The notes under the pieces were generated by a model. The model was not told the DNA's origin, did not search any database, and was given only the letters and a program-made list of their open reading frames with translations. Both the position numbers and the translations under genes were made by a program. A DNA stretch of 64,000 nucleotides, taken from Nesterenkonia halophila (GTDB taxonomy: Bacteria > Actinomycetota > Actinomycetes > Actinomycetales > Micrococcaceae). This document shows, piece by piece, positions 9,233 to 19,053 of the stretch; the stretch's first letter is position 1; every line of letters begins with the position of its first letter. The stretch covers positions 62,001 to 126,000 of the forward strand of contig NZ_WIAX01000009.1 in the NCBI RefSeq assembly GCF_009467795.1, in the 5' to 3' direction.

Positions 9233-9238
9233 TACAAT
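9233..9238 (+). promoter_or_regulatory. Candidate -10 box for rimP
   Basis: TACAAT, 66 nt before the rimP start, is the best -10 match in the region. A matching -35 is not evident. It would start the rimP-nusA transcript. Confidence 0.4.
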
Positions 9239-9303
9239 CGGGGCGGACCGATGCCCGTGCCGGCCGTCCTGGTCGGCCGGCCCGCCGACCGAGGAGTGCA
9301 CCT

Positions 9304-9846
9304 ATGGCCGTCCCGCCCCGCGCCCGCGCCGACGAGCAGGCCCGCGACCCGCGGGCCGCCGATCTGGCCCCGCGCCTGGAGCCCACGATCACCGCCCACG
9401 GACTGGTCCTCGAGGAGATCGAGCTCACCGCCTCCGGCCCGACGACGATCCTGCGGGTCACCGTCGACTACGCCGAGGGGACCGAGACGGTCGACCTGGA
9501 CACCGTCGCCGGACTGTCCGAGGCGCTCTCGGCGGTGCTGGACTCCGAGGATCTGATGGCCGAGGCGGAGAACTACGAGCTCGAGGTCACCACGCCGGGC
9601 GTCACGCGTCCGCTGGCCGAGCCGCGGCACTACCGGCGCAACATCGGTCGGCTGTTGGAGATCTCGCGCACCGGCGAGGCCGACATCGTCGCCCGACTGG
9701 AGGAGGTCACCGAGGACGGCATCCGCGTCGCCGAGCAGAAGCCGGCGCCGAAGAAGGGGATGCCGGTGAAGTACCTCGACCCGGTGGAGATCGCCTTCGA
9801 GACGATCACCCGGGCCCGCGTGCAGGTAGAGTTCTCCCAGACGTAG
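9304..9846 (+). CDS. rimP: Ribosome maturation factor RimP
   Basis: Needed for late assembly of the 30S subunit. The 180-residue protein shows the RimP pattern: an N-terminal alpha/beta domain (LEPTITAHGLVLEEIEL, then LRVTVDY, VDLDTVAGLSEALSAVLD), the hallmark YELEVTTPGVTRPL near residue 92, and a C-terminal SH3-like domain starting at about 105. GAGGAG at 9291 precedes ATG 9304. nusA follows after about 250 nt, the usual order in bacteria. The N-terminal 18 residues are variable and may be unstructured. Confidence 0.96.
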   Translation: MAVPPRARADEQARDPRAADLAPRLEPTITAHGLVLEEIELTASGPTTILRVTVDYAEGTETVDLDTVAGLSEALSAVLDSEDLMAEAENYELEVTTPGVTRPLAEPRHYRRNIGRLLEISRTGEADIVARLEEVTEDGIRVAEQKPAPKKGMPVKYLDPVEIAFETITRARVQVEFSQT

Positions 9847-10097
9847 ATGCGTCCCGCCGGGGGCGAGGCAGCGGTCGACGACGTCGTCGGCCGCTTCGTC
9901 GTCCCTTCCGGCGGGCGCCGCGCCAGCACGAACACCAGCGACCCGCACGAGACAACCCACCACACCACGGACACGACGCCGACCGCTCCGCCGCACCGCC
10001 GGCGGCACGCGGCCGACAGCGCGGGAACGACCCGCACTGAGCACCTGAGGACACGATCCGGGCGAAGAACCGGGGCATGAGGACACTGGAGGCACAA

Positions 10098-11090
10098 GTG
10101 GATATCGATATGAGCGCCCTGCGCATGCTCGTCAAAGAGCGTGACATCCCCCTGGAGAGGCTGATCCCCGCCATCGAGCAGGCTCTCGTGCTCGCCTACC
10201 ACAAGTCTCCCGGGGCGCTGAAGCACGCCCGCGCCGAGATCGACCAGTCGACGGGGCACGTCGCCATCTGGGCCAAGGAGTTCGGCGAGGACGGCGCGGT
10301 GCTCGGTGAGTTCGACGACACGCCGAAGGACTTCGGCCGCATCGCGGCCTCCACGGCGCGGCAGGTCATCATGCAGCGCCTGCGCGACGCCGAGGACGAC
10401 CAGGTGCTCGGCGAGTTCAAGGGGCGCCAGGGCGAGCTCATCTCCGGGCTGGTCCAGCAGGGGCGGAACCCGAACATGGTCCAAGTGGACCTGGGCACTG
10501 TCGAGGCGGTGCTCCCGCCGCAGGAGCAGGTCCCCGGCGAGGACTACTCGCACGGTTCGCGGCTGCGCGCCTACGTCGTCGACGTCCACCGCGGCATGAA
10601 GGGCCCCTCGATCACCCTCTCGCGCTCTCACCCGGGCCTGGTGGAGAAGCTCTTCGAGCACGAGGTCCCGGAGATCGCCGACGGCACGGTGCGGATCACG
10701 TCCATCGCGCGCGAGGCCGGCCACCGCACCAAGATCGCGGTGCGTACCGACGAGCCGGGCATCAACGCCAAGGGCGCCTGCATCGGCGCGATGGGCTCGC
10801 GCGTGCGGGCGGTGATGACCGAGCTCAACGACGAGAAGATCGACATCATCGACCACCACGACGACGCGGCCGAGTTCATCGGCAACTCGCTGTCGCCGTC
10901 GAAGGTCACCTCGGTGACGATCCTCGACGAGAACGCCCGCTCGGCCCGCGTGGTCGTGCCCGACGACCAACTCTCGCTGGCGATCGGCAAGGAGGGGCAG
11001 AACGCCCGGCTGGCGGCGAAGCTCACCGGCTGGCGCATCGACATCATCTCCGAGGCGGGCACCACCCCCGACGAGGTCATCGGCGTCTGA
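10098..11090 (+). CDS. nusA: Transcription termination/antitermination protein NusA
   Basis: Binds RNA polymerase and modulates pausing, termination and antitermination. About 330 residues, the short actinobacterial form: N-terminal domain ([30 protein letters not shown]), an S1 domain (about 125-195) and two KH domains ([42 protein letters not shown]). It lacks the acidic C-terminal repeats of the E. coli protein. GTG 10098 is preferred over ATG 10077 because GGAGG at 10088-10092 is correctly spaced for it. The 250-nt gap after rimP has no credible gene. Confidence 0.97.
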   Translation: MDIDMSALRMLVKERDIPLERLIPAIEQALVLAYHKSPGALKHARAEIDQSTGHVAIWAKEFGEDGAVLGEFDDTPKDFGRIAASTARQVIMQRLRDAEDDQVLGEFKGRQGELISGLVQQGRNPNMVQVDLGTVEAVLPPQEQVPGEDYSHGSRLRAYVVDVHRGMKGPSITLSRSHPGLVEKLFEHEVPEIADGTVRITSIAREAGHRTKIAVRTDEPGINAKGACIGAMGSRVRAVMTELNDEKIDIIDHHDDAAEFIGNSLSPSKVTSVTILDENARSARVVVPDDQLSLAIGKEGQNARLAAKLTGWRIDIISEAGTTPDEVIGV

Positions 11091-11164
11091 GCACGCCGCC
11101 TCCGCCCGGCGACGAGGCGCGCCGGAGCGATTCTGTCCTGACCACCACGAGGGGGTAGACTGTC

Positions 11165-11524
11165 ATGGTCCCTGTCCGCACATGCGTCGGCTGCCGGCGG
11201 CGGGTGGATCAGGGAGATGTCGTGAGACTGGTGCTCGCCCCCGAGCAGGTCCGGACCGACGACGGCGAGGCCGTCGCCGGCGGGCCGACCGCCCCGGAGG
11301 TGGTCGTCGACGCCGCACGCCGGCTCCCCGGCCGCGGCGCATGGCTGCACCCGGAGCGCGGATGCTTCGAGACGGCGATGCGACGGAAGGCTTTCCATCG
11401 GGCCTTCCGCCGGCCGGTCAGCGTCGCACGGCTGGACCTCGAGACGATCGAGGCCGCCGCGCGAGGAACGATGTCCCTGCACACACCGGATGAAAGCGGG
11501 TTCAGAGAGATGGATACCCGATGA
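11165..11524 (+). CDS. ylxR: YlxR-family RNA-binding protein (DUF448)
   Basis: Small protein of the nusA-infB operon; family members bind RNA or the nucleoid, and an RNase P link has been reported for some. The 119 residues start with VPVRTCVGCRRR, carry GRGAWLHPERGCFETA in the middle and end the fold with AFHRAFRR, all family hallmarks. GAGGGGG at 11150-11156 is the ribosome site for ATG 11165. Its place between nusA and infB is conserved across bacteria. Confidence 0.92.
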   Translation: MVPVRTCVGCRRRVDQGDVVRLVLAPEQVRTDDGEAVAGGPTAPEVVVDAARRLPGRGAWLHPERGCFETAMRRKAFHRAFRRPVSVARLDLETIEAAARGTMSLHTPDESGFREMDTR

Positions 11525-11669
11525 GCACCGACGGATGAGTACCCAGTGATGACCCACCTGAGTAACTCCGTCACGCACCGCAGAACGTTCGACGGCTCGG
11601 TGCGATGATCCGCTGACATCAGCCCCGCTGATCTCAGCGGGGCATCGCGCGGGCCAGACAAGGAGAAAT

Positions 11670-14609
11670 GTGGCCAAGGCCCGCGTACACGAGCTCGCCA
11701 AGGAGCTCGGCATCACGTCCAAAGATGCTCTTGCCAAACTGCAGGAGATGGGCGAATTCGTGAAGTCCCCGTCGTCGACGGTGGAGCCCCCGGTGGCGAA
11801 GAAGCTTCGCTCCGCGTTCCCGGACGCCCAGAAGAAGCAGGAGTCGGCCTCCTCCGGCTCCGCGAAGAAGAAGACCTCGTCCGACTCGTCGTCCGCCGCG
11901 GCGCAGACCGAAGCGGCCGAGACGACCGCGTCGGCCTCCGACTCCTCGGCCGGTGCGCAGCAGGACTCCGCCGCGTCGACGTCGTCGGCGCCGAAGCCTG
12001 GTCCCAAGCCGGCGCCGAAGCCCGCCCCGAAGCCGGGCGCGCAGAAGCAGGAGAAGCCCGCGGAGAAGGCCGCCGAGCAGCCCTCCGAGAAGCCTGCCGA
12101 GAAGCCCTCGCCGGCGGCCTCCGAGGAGCCCGCCGCCACGACCGAGGAGAAGCCGGAGTCCGGCTCCTCGGCCCCGAAGCCCGGTGCCAAGCCGGCGCCG
12201 AAGCCGGGGGCCAAGCCGGCCCCCAAGCCCGGCGCCCCGCGTCCGGGCAACAACCCGTACTCCTCCTCGCAGGGCATGGACTCGTCCGACCATCCGGCTC
12301 CGCGGCCGGGCGGATCCGCCGGTCCGCGCCCGCCGAAGCCGGGCCCGCGTCCGGGGAACAACCCGTTCTCCTCGCCGCAGGGCATGCGCGGTGAGCGCTC
12401 CGGCGGTCAGCGTTCCGGCGGCGGCGGTCGCGGAGGCGGCCGCGGCGGTCAGGGCGCCCAGGGTGCCCAGGGCGGTCAGGGCGGCGGCAAGCCGGGGCCC
12501 AAGCCCGGTGCCGGCGCCGGTGCCGCGCCGAACCCCGCCCAGGGCGGCGGCGCGCGTCCGAAGCCGTCGATGATGCCCGGCCAGTCCCCGGCGCCCAACG
12601 GTGCCGGCGGCGGAGGCCCGGCTCGTCCGGGCGGCGGTCCGCCGCGCGGTCGCGGCGGCCGCGGTCGCGGCGGCACGGCCGGCGCCTTCGGCCGCGGCGG
12701 TCCGTCGCGCTCGAAGAACCGCAAGTCGAAGCGCGCGAAGCGTCAGGAGATGGAGCAGCGTCGCACCCGCGAGATCGGGGGCGTGCGCGTGCCCAAGGGC
12801 GACGGCAGCACCATGCTGCGGCTGCGCCGCGGCTCCTCGCTGGCCGACTTCGCCGAGAAGATCAACGCTGAGCCGGCCGCGCTGGTCACCGTGCTGATGA
12901 AGCTCGGCGAGATGGCCACGGCCAACCAGTCCCTGGACGAGGAGACCTTCAAGCTGCTCGGCGAGGAACTGGGCTACGTGGTCGAGATCGTCTCGCCCGA
13001 GGACGAGGACCGCGAGCTGCTCGAGTCCTTCGACATCGACCTCTCGGCCGAGGCCGAGGACGAGGACGACGAGGACCTCGAGGCCCGCCCGGCGGTCGTG
13101 ACCGTCATGGGCCACGTCGACCACGGCAAGACGCGCCTGCTGGACGCGGTGCGCCACGCCAACGTCACCGAGGGCGAGGCCGGCGGCATCACCCAGCACA
13201 TCGGCGCCTACCAGGTGCAGGTCGACCACGAGGGCGAGCAGCGCGGCCTGACCTTCATCGACACCCCGGGCCACGAGGCGTTCACCGCCATGCGTGCCCG
13301 TGGCGCGAAGGTCACCGACATCGCCGTGCTGGTCGTCGCCGCCGACGACGGCGTCATGCCGCAGACGGTCGAGGCGATCAACCACGCCAAGGCCGCCGGG
13401 GTGCCGATCGTCGTCGCGGTCAACAAGATGGACAAGGAAGGCGCGTCGCCGGAGAAGGTCCGCGGCCAGCTCACCGAGTACGACATCGTGCCCGAGGCCT
13501 ACGGCGGCGACACCATGTTCGTCGACATCTCCGCGATCCAGCGGCTGAACATCGACGAGCTGCTCGAAGCCGTGCTGCTCACCGCCGACGCCTCGCTGGA
13601 GCTGACCGCCAACCCGGACCACGAGGCCCGCGGCGTGGCCATCGAGGCCAACCTGGACAAGGGTCGCGGCCCGGTCGCCACGGTGCTGGTGCAGACCGGC
13701 ACGCTGCGCATCGGCGACACCATCGTCGCCGGCAACGCCTACGGCCGCGTGCGGGCGATGTTCGACGAGAACGGCCAGGAGGTCACCGAGGCCGAGCCGT
13801 CGCGTCCGGTGCAGGTGCTGGGTCTGTCCGCGGTCCCGCGGGCCGGCGACAGCTTCCTGGTCACCCAGGAGGACCGCACCGCCCGGCAGATCGCTGAGAA
13901 GCGCGAGGCGGTCGAGCGCAACGCGATGCTGGCCAAGCGTCGCAAGCGCGTCAGCCTGGAGAACTTCGACCAGGTCGTGGCCGAGGGCAAGATCGACACG
14001 CTGAACCTGATCCTCAAGGGCGACGTCTCCGGCGCCGTCGAGGCTCTGGAGGATGCGCTGCTGAAGATCGACGTCGGCGAGGACGTGCAGCTGCGGGTGA
14101 TCCACCGCGGCGTCGGCGCCATCACGCAGAACGACGTGAACCTGGCGACGGTCGACGACGCGGTCATCATCGGCTTCAACGTCCGGCCGGCCGAGCGGGT
14201 CAACGACCTCGCCGAGCGCGAGGGCGTGGACATGCGCTTCTACTCGGTCATCTACGCGGCGATCGACGACATCGAGAACGCGATGAAGGGCATGCTCAAG
14301 CCGGAGTACGAGGAGGTCGAGCTCGGCTCGGCGGAGGTCCGCGAGGTCTTCCGCTCCTCGAAGTTCGGCAACATCGCCGGCTCCATCGTCCGTTCGGGCG
14401 TCATCCGTCGCAACGCCAAGGCCCGCCTGGTCCGCGACGGCGCCGTGGTGTCCGACAACCTGGCCATCGAGTCGCTCAAGCGGTACAAGGACGACGCCAC
14501 CGAGGTCCGTCAGGACTTTGAGTGCGGCATCGGCCTCGGCTCGTTCAACGACATCCAGGAGGGCGACCGCATCGAGACCTGGGAGATGCGCGAGATTCCG
14601 CGCGTCTGA
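11670..14609 (+). CDS. infB: Translation initiation factor IF-2
   Basis: GTPase that places initiator tRNA on the 30S subunit. 979 residues. The first 55 form the IF2-N helix domain ([20 protein letters not shown]). About 60-370 is a low-complexity, actinobacterial linker rich in Pro/Lys/Ala, then Gly/Arg repeats. A second IF2-N domain follows near 375-430. The GTPase domain holds G1 GHVDHGKT at 481-488, G3 DTPGHEAF, G4 NKMDKE and a G5-like DISA, and domains II-IV end in [12 protein letters not shown] 11670 lies behind an AAGGAG site. A 14-bp hairpin follows the stop. Confidence 0.98.
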   Translation: MAKARVHELAKELGITSKDALAKLQEMGEFVKSPSSTVEPPVAKKLRSAFPDAQKKQESASSGSAKKKTSSDSSSAAAQTEAAETTASASDSSAGAQQDSAASTSSAPKPGPKPAPKPAPKPGAQKQEKPAEKAAEQPSEKPAEKPSPAASEEPAATTEEKPESGSSAPKPGAKPAPKPGAKPAPKPGAPRPGNNPYSSSQGMDSSDHPAPRPGGSAGPRPPKPGPRPGNNPFSSPQGMRGERSGGQRSGGGGRGGGRGGQGAQGAQGGQGGGKPGPKPGAGAGAAPNPAQGGGARPKPSMMPGQSPAPNGAGGGGPARPGGGPPRGRGGRGRGGTAGAFGRGGPSRSKNRKSKRAKRQEMEQRRTREIGGVRVPKGDGSTMLRLRRGSSLADFAEKINAEPAALVTVLMKLGEMATANQSLDEETFKLLGEELGYVVEIVSPEDEDRELLESFDIDLSAEAEDEDDEDLEARPAVVTVMGHVDHGKTRLLDAVRHANVTEGEAGGITQHIGAYQVQVDHEGEQRGLTFIDTPGHEAFTAMRARGAKVTDIAVLVVAADDGVMPQTVEAINHAKAAGVPIVVAVNKMDKEGASPEKVRGQLTEYDIVPEAYGGDTMFVDISAIQRLNIDELLEAVLLTADASLELTANPDHEARGVAIEANLDKGRGPVATVLVQTGTLRIGDTIVAGNAYGRVRAMFDENGQEVTEAEPSRPVQVLGLSAVPRAGDSFLVTQEDRTARQIAEKREAVERNAMLAKRRKRVSLENFDQVVAEGKIDTLNLILKGDVSGAVEALEDALLKIDVGEDVQLRVIHRGVGAITQNDVNLATVDDAVIIGFNVRPAERVNDLAEREGVDMRFYSVIYAAIDDIENAMKGMLKPEYEEVELGSAEVREVFRSSKFGNIAGSIVRSGVIRRNAKARLVRDGAVVSDNLAIESLKRYKDDATEVRQDFECGIGLGSFNDIQEGDRIETWEMREIPRV

Positions 14610-14625
14610 GGTCTCGACGCCCGAC

Positions 14626-14671
14626 GACAGCCACCGGGGACCGCATCGCAGGTGCGGTCCCCGGTGCTGTC
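14626..14671 (+). terminator. Hairpin after infB
   Basis: A perfect 14-bp stem (14632-14645 with 14653-14666) with a 7-nt loop is extended by a further GACAG/CTGTC pairing past a one-base bulge. It starts 17 nt after the infB stop and likely terminates or attenuates the operon before rbfA. Confidence 0.75.
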
Positions 14672-14749
14672 CCCAGACACGACTGCCTCCCGCCGCCGGA
14701 GCACCGGCGCTAGGCTGGCGGCAGCGACGACTTTCCCAAGGAGGCCATC

Positions 14750-15235
14750 ATGGCTGATCCAGCCCGCGCGGCGCGGCTCGCCCAGCGCATCAAGGTGATC
14801 GTGGCCGAGGCGCTGCGTCGCCGCGTCAAGGACGAGCGCGCCGAGCTGATCACCGTCACCGATGCCCGCGTGACCAACGATCTGCAGCACGCCACCGTCT
14901 ACTACACCGTCATGGGCAGCGAGGAGGAGCGCACCGCCGCCGAGGAGGTGCTCGACGCCCACCGCGGCGCCCTGCGCCACGAGGTCGGCCGGCAGCTGAC
15001 CATCCGGCTGACCCCGACGCTGGAGTTCGTCGCCGACGAGATTCCGGAGAACGCCGCCCACCTGGAGGACCTGCTCCGTCAGGCGCGGGAGCAGGATGCC
15101 GAGGTCGCCGCGCTGCGCGAGCAGGCGGCGCCGGCCGGCGAGGACGACCCGTACCGTTCGCACGGCGAGCCGGGCGCGAGCGGCGAGGCGTCCGCGGACG
15201 AGACCGGGGACGAGACCGATTCCGAGCGGTCCTGA
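14750..15235 (+). CDS. rbfA: Ribosome-binding factor A
   Basis: Cold-shock-linked 30S maturation factor. The KH-like core covers about residues 1-110: ARAARLAQRIKVIVAEALRRRVKDER, ITVTDARVTNDLQHATVYYTV and LTIRLTPTLEFVADE. The C-terminal 45 residues are acidic and poorly conserved. AAGGAGG at 14739-14745 fixes ATG 14750. truB follows after 15 nt. Confidence 0.96.
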   Translation: MADPARAARLAQRIKVIVAEALRRRVKDERAELITVTDARVTNDLQHATVYYTVMGSEEERTAAEEVLDAHRGALRHEVGRQLTIRLTPTLEFVADEIPENAAHLEDLLRQAREQDAEVAALREQAAPAGEDDPYRSHGEPGASGEASADETGDETDSERS

Positions 15236-15250
15236 GGGCCCCGGGCAGCT

Positions 15251-16270
15251 ATGGGCAAGAAGCAGCGTGACGAGGAGATCGCCGTCGGCTCCGGCCTGGT
15301 GCTGGTGGACAAGCCGGCCGGCTGGACCAGCCACGACGTCGTCGGCCGGATCCGGAAGCTGGCCGGCACCCGCAAAGTCGGCCATGCCGGAACCCTCGAT
15401 CCGATGGCCACGGGCGTCCTGGTGGTCGGGATCAATCGCGCGACCCGGCTGCTGACCCACATCGTCGGGGTGTCGAAGACTTACACCGCGACCATCCGGC
15501 TGGGTCTGTCGACCACGACCGACGACGCCGACGGCGAGCTGGTCGAGACCCGATTCGCCAATGCGGTGACCTCCGCGCGCCTGGAGGAGGAGGTCGCCGC
15601 GCTGACCGGCGCGATCGACCAGGTGCCGGCGACCGTCTCGGCGATCAAGGTCGACGGCCGCCGGGCCTATGACCGGGCCCGCTCGGGCGAGGACGTCTCC
15701 CTTCAGGCCCGGCCGGTGGTCGTCCATCGCTTCGAGGTCGGCGGGATCCGCCGGATCGACGGCGGCAAGCTGGTCGACGTCGACGTCGAGGTGGAGGTCT
15801 CCTCGGGCACCTACGTCCGCGCCCTGGCCCGTGATCTGGGCGAGGCGCTGGACGTCGGCGGGCATCTGACCGCGCTGCGCCGCACGGCGGTGGGCCCGTA
15901 CCGGATCGAGAATGCGCTGACCCTGGAGCAGCTCGCCGAGGACTTCGGCTATGTCGGGCTGACCGAGGCCGCCGCCGGGATCTTCCGCCGCCGCGATCTC
16001 ACCGAGGAGGAGGCGCGGAACCTCGGCCACGGCCGGCGGATCACCGCCTCCGGCACCGGTGCCGACGCCGCGCGCGACGGCGGCGAGCAGCCGCTGACGG
16101 CGGCCTTCGCCCCCGACGGCGAGCTGGTCGCCCTGCTGCGCGACGTGCCGGCCAGCACCGGGGCCTCGGCCTCGGCCGACGCCGCCGCGGCCGCCGCGGG
16201 CGAGCAGGTGGACTTCCAGGCCAAGCCCGAGCTGGTCTTCGCCCCGGCGCCGCAGGGAGGCGGCTCGTGA
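15251..16270 (+). CDS. truB: tRNA pseudouridine(55) synthase TruB
   Basis: Makes pseudouridine 55 in the T loop of tRNAs. Catalytic Asp is D50 in the motif GHAGTLDPMATGVLVV (E. coli D48). Further conserved blocks are SKTYTATIRLGLSTTTDDADGE and SSGTYVRALARDLGEAL. The last 90 residues (from about 250) form a divergent C-terminal part with an Ala-rich run. Its stop overlaps the GTG of the next small membrane protein. Confidence 0.97.
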   Translation: MGKKQRDEEIAVGSGLVLVDKPAGWTSHDVVGRIRKLAGTRKVGHAGTLDPMATGVLVVGINRATRLLTHIVGVSKTYTATIRLGLSTTTDDADGELVETRFANAVTSARLEEEVAALTGAIDQVPATVSAIKVDGRRAYDRARSGEDVSLQARPVVVHRFEVGGIRRIDGGKLVDVDVEVEVSSGTYVRALARDLGEALDVGGHLTALRRTAVGPYRIENALTLEQLAEDFGYVGLTEAAAGIFRRRDLTEEEARNLGHGRRITASGTGADAARDGGEQPLTAAFAPDGELVALLRDVPASTGASASADAAAAAAGEQVDFQAKPELVFAPAPQGGGS

Positions 16271-16635
16271 CGGTCATGATGATCGTCGGCACTGTGGTCT
16301 GCGCGGCCTCGCTGCTGATCTGCTGGGGGATGACTCCGGTGCGGGATCACCCGGCCGACTCGTCCATCGTCTCGATCGCCGCCGTCGAGCTGTTCCTGGT
16401 GGCCTACGGGCTCTACGCCGGCGCCCGCCAGCTCGGCTTCGACGCGCCGATCCTCGGCGAAGTCTGGGAGTTCTGGGGCTATCTGGCCACGGCGCTGCTG
16501 CTGCCGATCGGGGTGTTCATCTGGGCGATGGTCGATCGCACCCGCTGGTCCAATCTGGTGATGAGCAGCGTCGGGCTCGTCGTGTTCGTCATGGTCTACC
16601 GCATGGAGGAGATCTGGTGGGGAAGCGCTCTGTGA
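16267..16635 (+). CDS. Small four-helix membrane protein of unknown function
   Basis: 122 residues, about four hydrophobic segments (roughly 3-22, 35-53, 68-88 and 95-112) joined by short charged turns. No family recognised. GTG 16267 overlaps the truB stop by 4 nt, and the next membrane protein starts at a 4-nt GTGA overlap with this stop, so translation of the pair is probably coupled to truB. A complex between the two proteins is plausible but only inferred. Confidence 0.75.
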   Translation: MTVMMIVGTVVCAASLLICWGMTPVRDHPADSSIVSIAAVELFLVAYGLYAGARQLGFDAPILGEVWEFWGYLATALLLPIGVFIWAMVDRTRWSNLVMSSVGLVVFVMVYRMEEIWWGSAL

Positions 16636-17129
16636 GCACCGAGGACAGCGCGGAGAACAGTCCGGAGCACGCCGGCGGTGCCGCCCCCGCCGTCCCGCGC
16701 AACCGCGGGGTGGGGATGCTGATCATCACCGCCTACGGGATCTTCGCCGTCTCCTCGACCGCGAGGGCGCTGTACCAGCTGATCGTCCACGGCGAGGACG
16801 CCCCGGTCGCCTATGCGCTCAGCGGCCTGGCCGCGGCGGTCTACATCCTCGCCACGCTGGCGCTGGCGCGGACGTCGGCGGCGGCCTGGCGGACCGCACT
16901 GGCGGCGGTGCTGGTGGAGCTGGTCGGCGTCGTCGGCGTCGGCCTCTGGACGGTGCTCGAGCCGCAGCTCTTCGCCGATGCCACCGTCTGGTCGCACTTC
17001 GGGCAGGGCTATGGATACGTGCCGCTGGTGCTGCCGCTGATCGGTCTGGCCTGGCTGCTGCGCCATCGGTCCGGCGCGCGCCGGGCGGCGGCCGCCCGCG
17101 ACGCGGAATCGTCCGAGATTCGGGAATGA
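16632..17129 (+). CDS. Small membrane protein of unknown function
   Basis: About 165 residues from GTG 16632, which overlaps the previous stop by 4 nt; GTG 16617 would add five residues. A short acidic N-terminus is followed by four hydrophobic segments (about 25-45, 58-78, 85-105, 122-142) and an Arg-rich tail HRSGARRAAAARDAESSE. No recognised domain. It lies in the truB-ribF interval with the preceding membrane protein, which it resembles in topology but not in sequence. Confidence 0.75.
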   Translation: MSTEDSAENSPEHAGGAAPAVPRNRGVGMLIITAYGIFAVSSTARALYQLIVHGEDAPVAYALSGLAAAVYILATLALARTSAAAWRTALAAVLVELVGVVGVGLWTVLEPQLFADATVWSHFGQGYGYVPLVLPLIGLAWLLRHRSGARRAAAARDAESSEIRE

Positions 17130-17205
17130 GCGCGGCGCCGACCGTGCTCCATAATGGAGGATGGTCACCGCGCACCACCGCGAGATCCCCCACCCGAGGA
17201 GCGAC

Positions 17206-18198
17206 GTGCACTACTGGAACGACCTGGACGAGGTCCCGCAGGACCTGGGACCCACGGCGCTGACGATCGGCAACTTCGACGGGGTCCACCGGGGGCATCA
17301 GGAGGTGCTGCGCCAGCTGGTCGCGGCCGCCGTCGGGTACCAGTCCTCCGCGGTGGCGATCTCCTTCGATCCGCATCCGCTGCAGGTCCACCGGCCGCAG
17401 AGCTGCCCGGTGCTGCTCACCGGGGTGGAGGAGAAGATCAACCGGCTGGCGACCACCGGCATCGACGGGCTGCTCATGCTGAACTACGACGAGCGCCTCG
17501 CCTCCCGCACGGCGGAGGAGTTCGTCGCCGAGTATCTGGTCGAGGCGCTGCACGCCAGAGTGGTGGTGGTCGGCCACGATGTGCGCTTCGGCTCCGGAAA
17601 CTCCGGCTCCTTCGAGACCATGGTCGAACTGGGTCAGAAGCACGGCTTCACAGTGCTGGGCGTCGAGGACTTCGGCGAGGACCGGCGCTGCTCGTCCACC
17701 TGGGTGCGCGAGGCGCTGGCCGCCGGCGACGTCGCCGATGCGCGCGAGGTGCTGGGCCGCCCGCATGCCGTGCTCGGCGCGGTCGTCCACGGCGAGGCCC
17801 GCGGCCGCGAGCTGGGCTTCCCGACGGCGAACCTCAGCTCCACCAGCGAGGGCATGATCCCGGCCGACGGCGTCTACGCCGGCTGGCTGACCGACGAGCG
17901 CGGCCGCCGCTGGCCGGCGGCGATCTCCGTGGGCTCAAATCCGACCTTCGACGGCTACCAGCGGGTGGTCGAGTCGCATGTGATCGATCGGCCGGACGAG
18001 CGGATCGAGGACTTCGACCTCTACGGCCAGCACGTGCGCGTGGAATTCCTGCAGCGGCTGCGCGGCATGGTCAACTTCGACGGCATCCCGCTGCTGATCC
18101 GCCAGATGGAGGAGGACGTCATCCGCGCTCGGCAGGTGCTGCTCGGCGACGACCCGCAGGAGCACGACACGCCGGTGATCCCGGCGGTGGAGCCCTGA
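17206..18198 (+). CDS. ribF: Bifunctional riboflavin kinase/FAD synthetase
   Basis: Phosphorylates riboflavin to FMN and adenylates FMN to FAD. The N-terminal nucleotidyltransferase domain shows LTIGNFDGVHRGHQEVL (near residue 20), ISFDPHPLQV and CSSTWVREAL; the C-terminal kinase domain (from about 195) shows GRELGFPTANL and DGVYAGWL. GTG 17206 is chosen because the protein then begins MHYWNDLDEVP, the usual actinobacterial start, and GAGGAG lies at 17196. ATG 17161 would add 15 atypical residues. A methyltransferase gene follows 41 nt later. Confidence 0.96.
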   Translation: MHYWNDLDEVPQDLGPTALTIGNFDGVHRGHQEVLRQLVAAAVGYQSSAVAISFDPHPLQVHRPQSCPVLLTGVEEKINRLATTGIDGLLMLNYDERLASRTAEEFVAEYLVEALHARVVVVGHDVRFGSGNSGSFETMVELGQKHGFTVLGVEDFGEDRRCSSTWVREALAAGDVADAREVLGRPHAVLGAVVHGEARGRELGFPTANLSSTSEGMIPADGVYAGWLTDERGRRWPAAISVGSNPTFDGYQRVVESHVIDRPDERIEDFDLYGQHVRVEFLQRLRGMVNFDGIPLLIRQMEEDVIRARQVLLGDDPQEHDTPVIPAVEP

Positions 18199-18239
18199 GC
18201 GGGCCCCGCAGGCCGCGGGCGCGGCCGGGGCAGGCGGCG

Positions 18240-19034
18240 GTGATCACCGACGACGCGCGCCGTCGTCGCCTGGCCGAGGCCTTCGCCGCGGACGCCGACG
18301 TCGCCCAGGCCGCCGAGTACGACGCGATGCGGCCGGGCTACCCGGCCGAGGCCGTCGAGCGGATCCTGGCCCCGGGGCCTGACCGGCCCGCCGGACGGAT
18401 CGTCGAGCTGGGCGCGGGCACCGGGATCCTGACCCGGGCGCTGCTCGCCGGCGGGGCCGACGTCGTCGCCGTCGAGCCGAGCCCCAGCATGGCGGAGGTG
18501 CTGCGCGCCACGTGCGCGCCCGCAGACGTCGTGAGCGGATCCCTGGAGGTCGTCGAGGCCCGCGCGGAGGACACCGGACTGGGCGCCGGCAGGGCCGACG
18601 TCGTCGTCGCCGCCCAGGCTTGGCATTGGTTCGATCCCCGGGCCGCGGCGGCGGAGATCGCCCGGCTGCTGGCCCCCGGCGGCACCGCGGCGGTGGTGTC
18701 GAACCATCTGGACGTCTCGCAGCCCTGGGTGCACCGGTTGGCTCGGATCATGCGCGCCGGCGACGTGCACCGGCCCGGCTGGACCCCGCCGCTGGCCCCG
18801 GCCGCCTTCGAACCGGTGAGCACCGAGCACACCGACTGGACCCGGTCCCTCACCCCCGACGGCATCCGCCGGCTGGCGACCACGCTGAGCTCCTGGCTCT
18901 CTGCCGACGAGGCCGACCGCGCCCGGCGCCGGGCGAACCTGGACTGGTACCTCGACGAGCACCTGGGTCTGGCCGCCGGCGAGGAGGTCGAGCTGCCGTA
19001 CCTGACCGTGCTGCACACGGCGCGACGGCGGTGA
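18240..19034 (+). CDS. Class I SAM-dependent methyltransferase
   Basis: 264 residues from GTG 18240. Motif I is IVELGAGTGILTRALL near residue 52, followed by VVAVEPSPSMAEVLR; the post-II block is VVVAAQAWHWFDP and a motif-III-like ARLLAPGGTAAVV follows. This matches the methyltransferase type-11 fold, often acting on small molecules. The substrate cannot be predicted. The frame is open far upstream of 18240, but that part overlaps ribF in another frame and is not real. It converges on the TRAP transporter genes with a 19-nt gap. Confidence 0.88.
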   Translation: MITDDARRRRLAEAFAADADVAQAAEYDAMRPGYPAEAVERILAPGPDRPAGRIVELGAGTGILTRALLAGGADVVAVEPSPSMAEVLRATCAPADVVSGSLEVVEARAEDTGLGAGRADVVVAAQAWHWFDPRAAAAEIARLLAPGGTAAVVSNHLDVSQPWVHRLARIMRAGDVHRPGWTPPLAPAAFEPVSTEHTDWTRSLTPDGIRRLATTLSSWLSADEADRARRRANLDWYLDEHLGLAAGEEVELPYLTVLHTARRR

Positions 19035-19053
19035 GAGGCGAGGCCGGTTCGCG

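Larger units (their letters stand above)
8677..9303. other. Gene-poor region between the AbiEi-like gene and rimP
   Basis: No credible coding region is visible. It holds the four-unit 51-bp array (from 8921), a partial inverted copy of the array core at about 8896-8911 (CCCCGTCGAGTTCGG), and a possible -10 box for rimP at 9233. Open frames through the array have no family resemblance. Confidence 0.6.

Noticed and set aside
11156-11161. TAGACT as a -10 box for ylxR
   Set aside because: It overlaps the ribosome binding site and would place transcription start downstream of the ATG.
17154-18239. Single 626-residue protein covering 17154-19034
   Set aside because: The first 1.1 kb is an out-of-frame shadow of ribF; only the part from GTG 18240 shows methyltransferase motifs.
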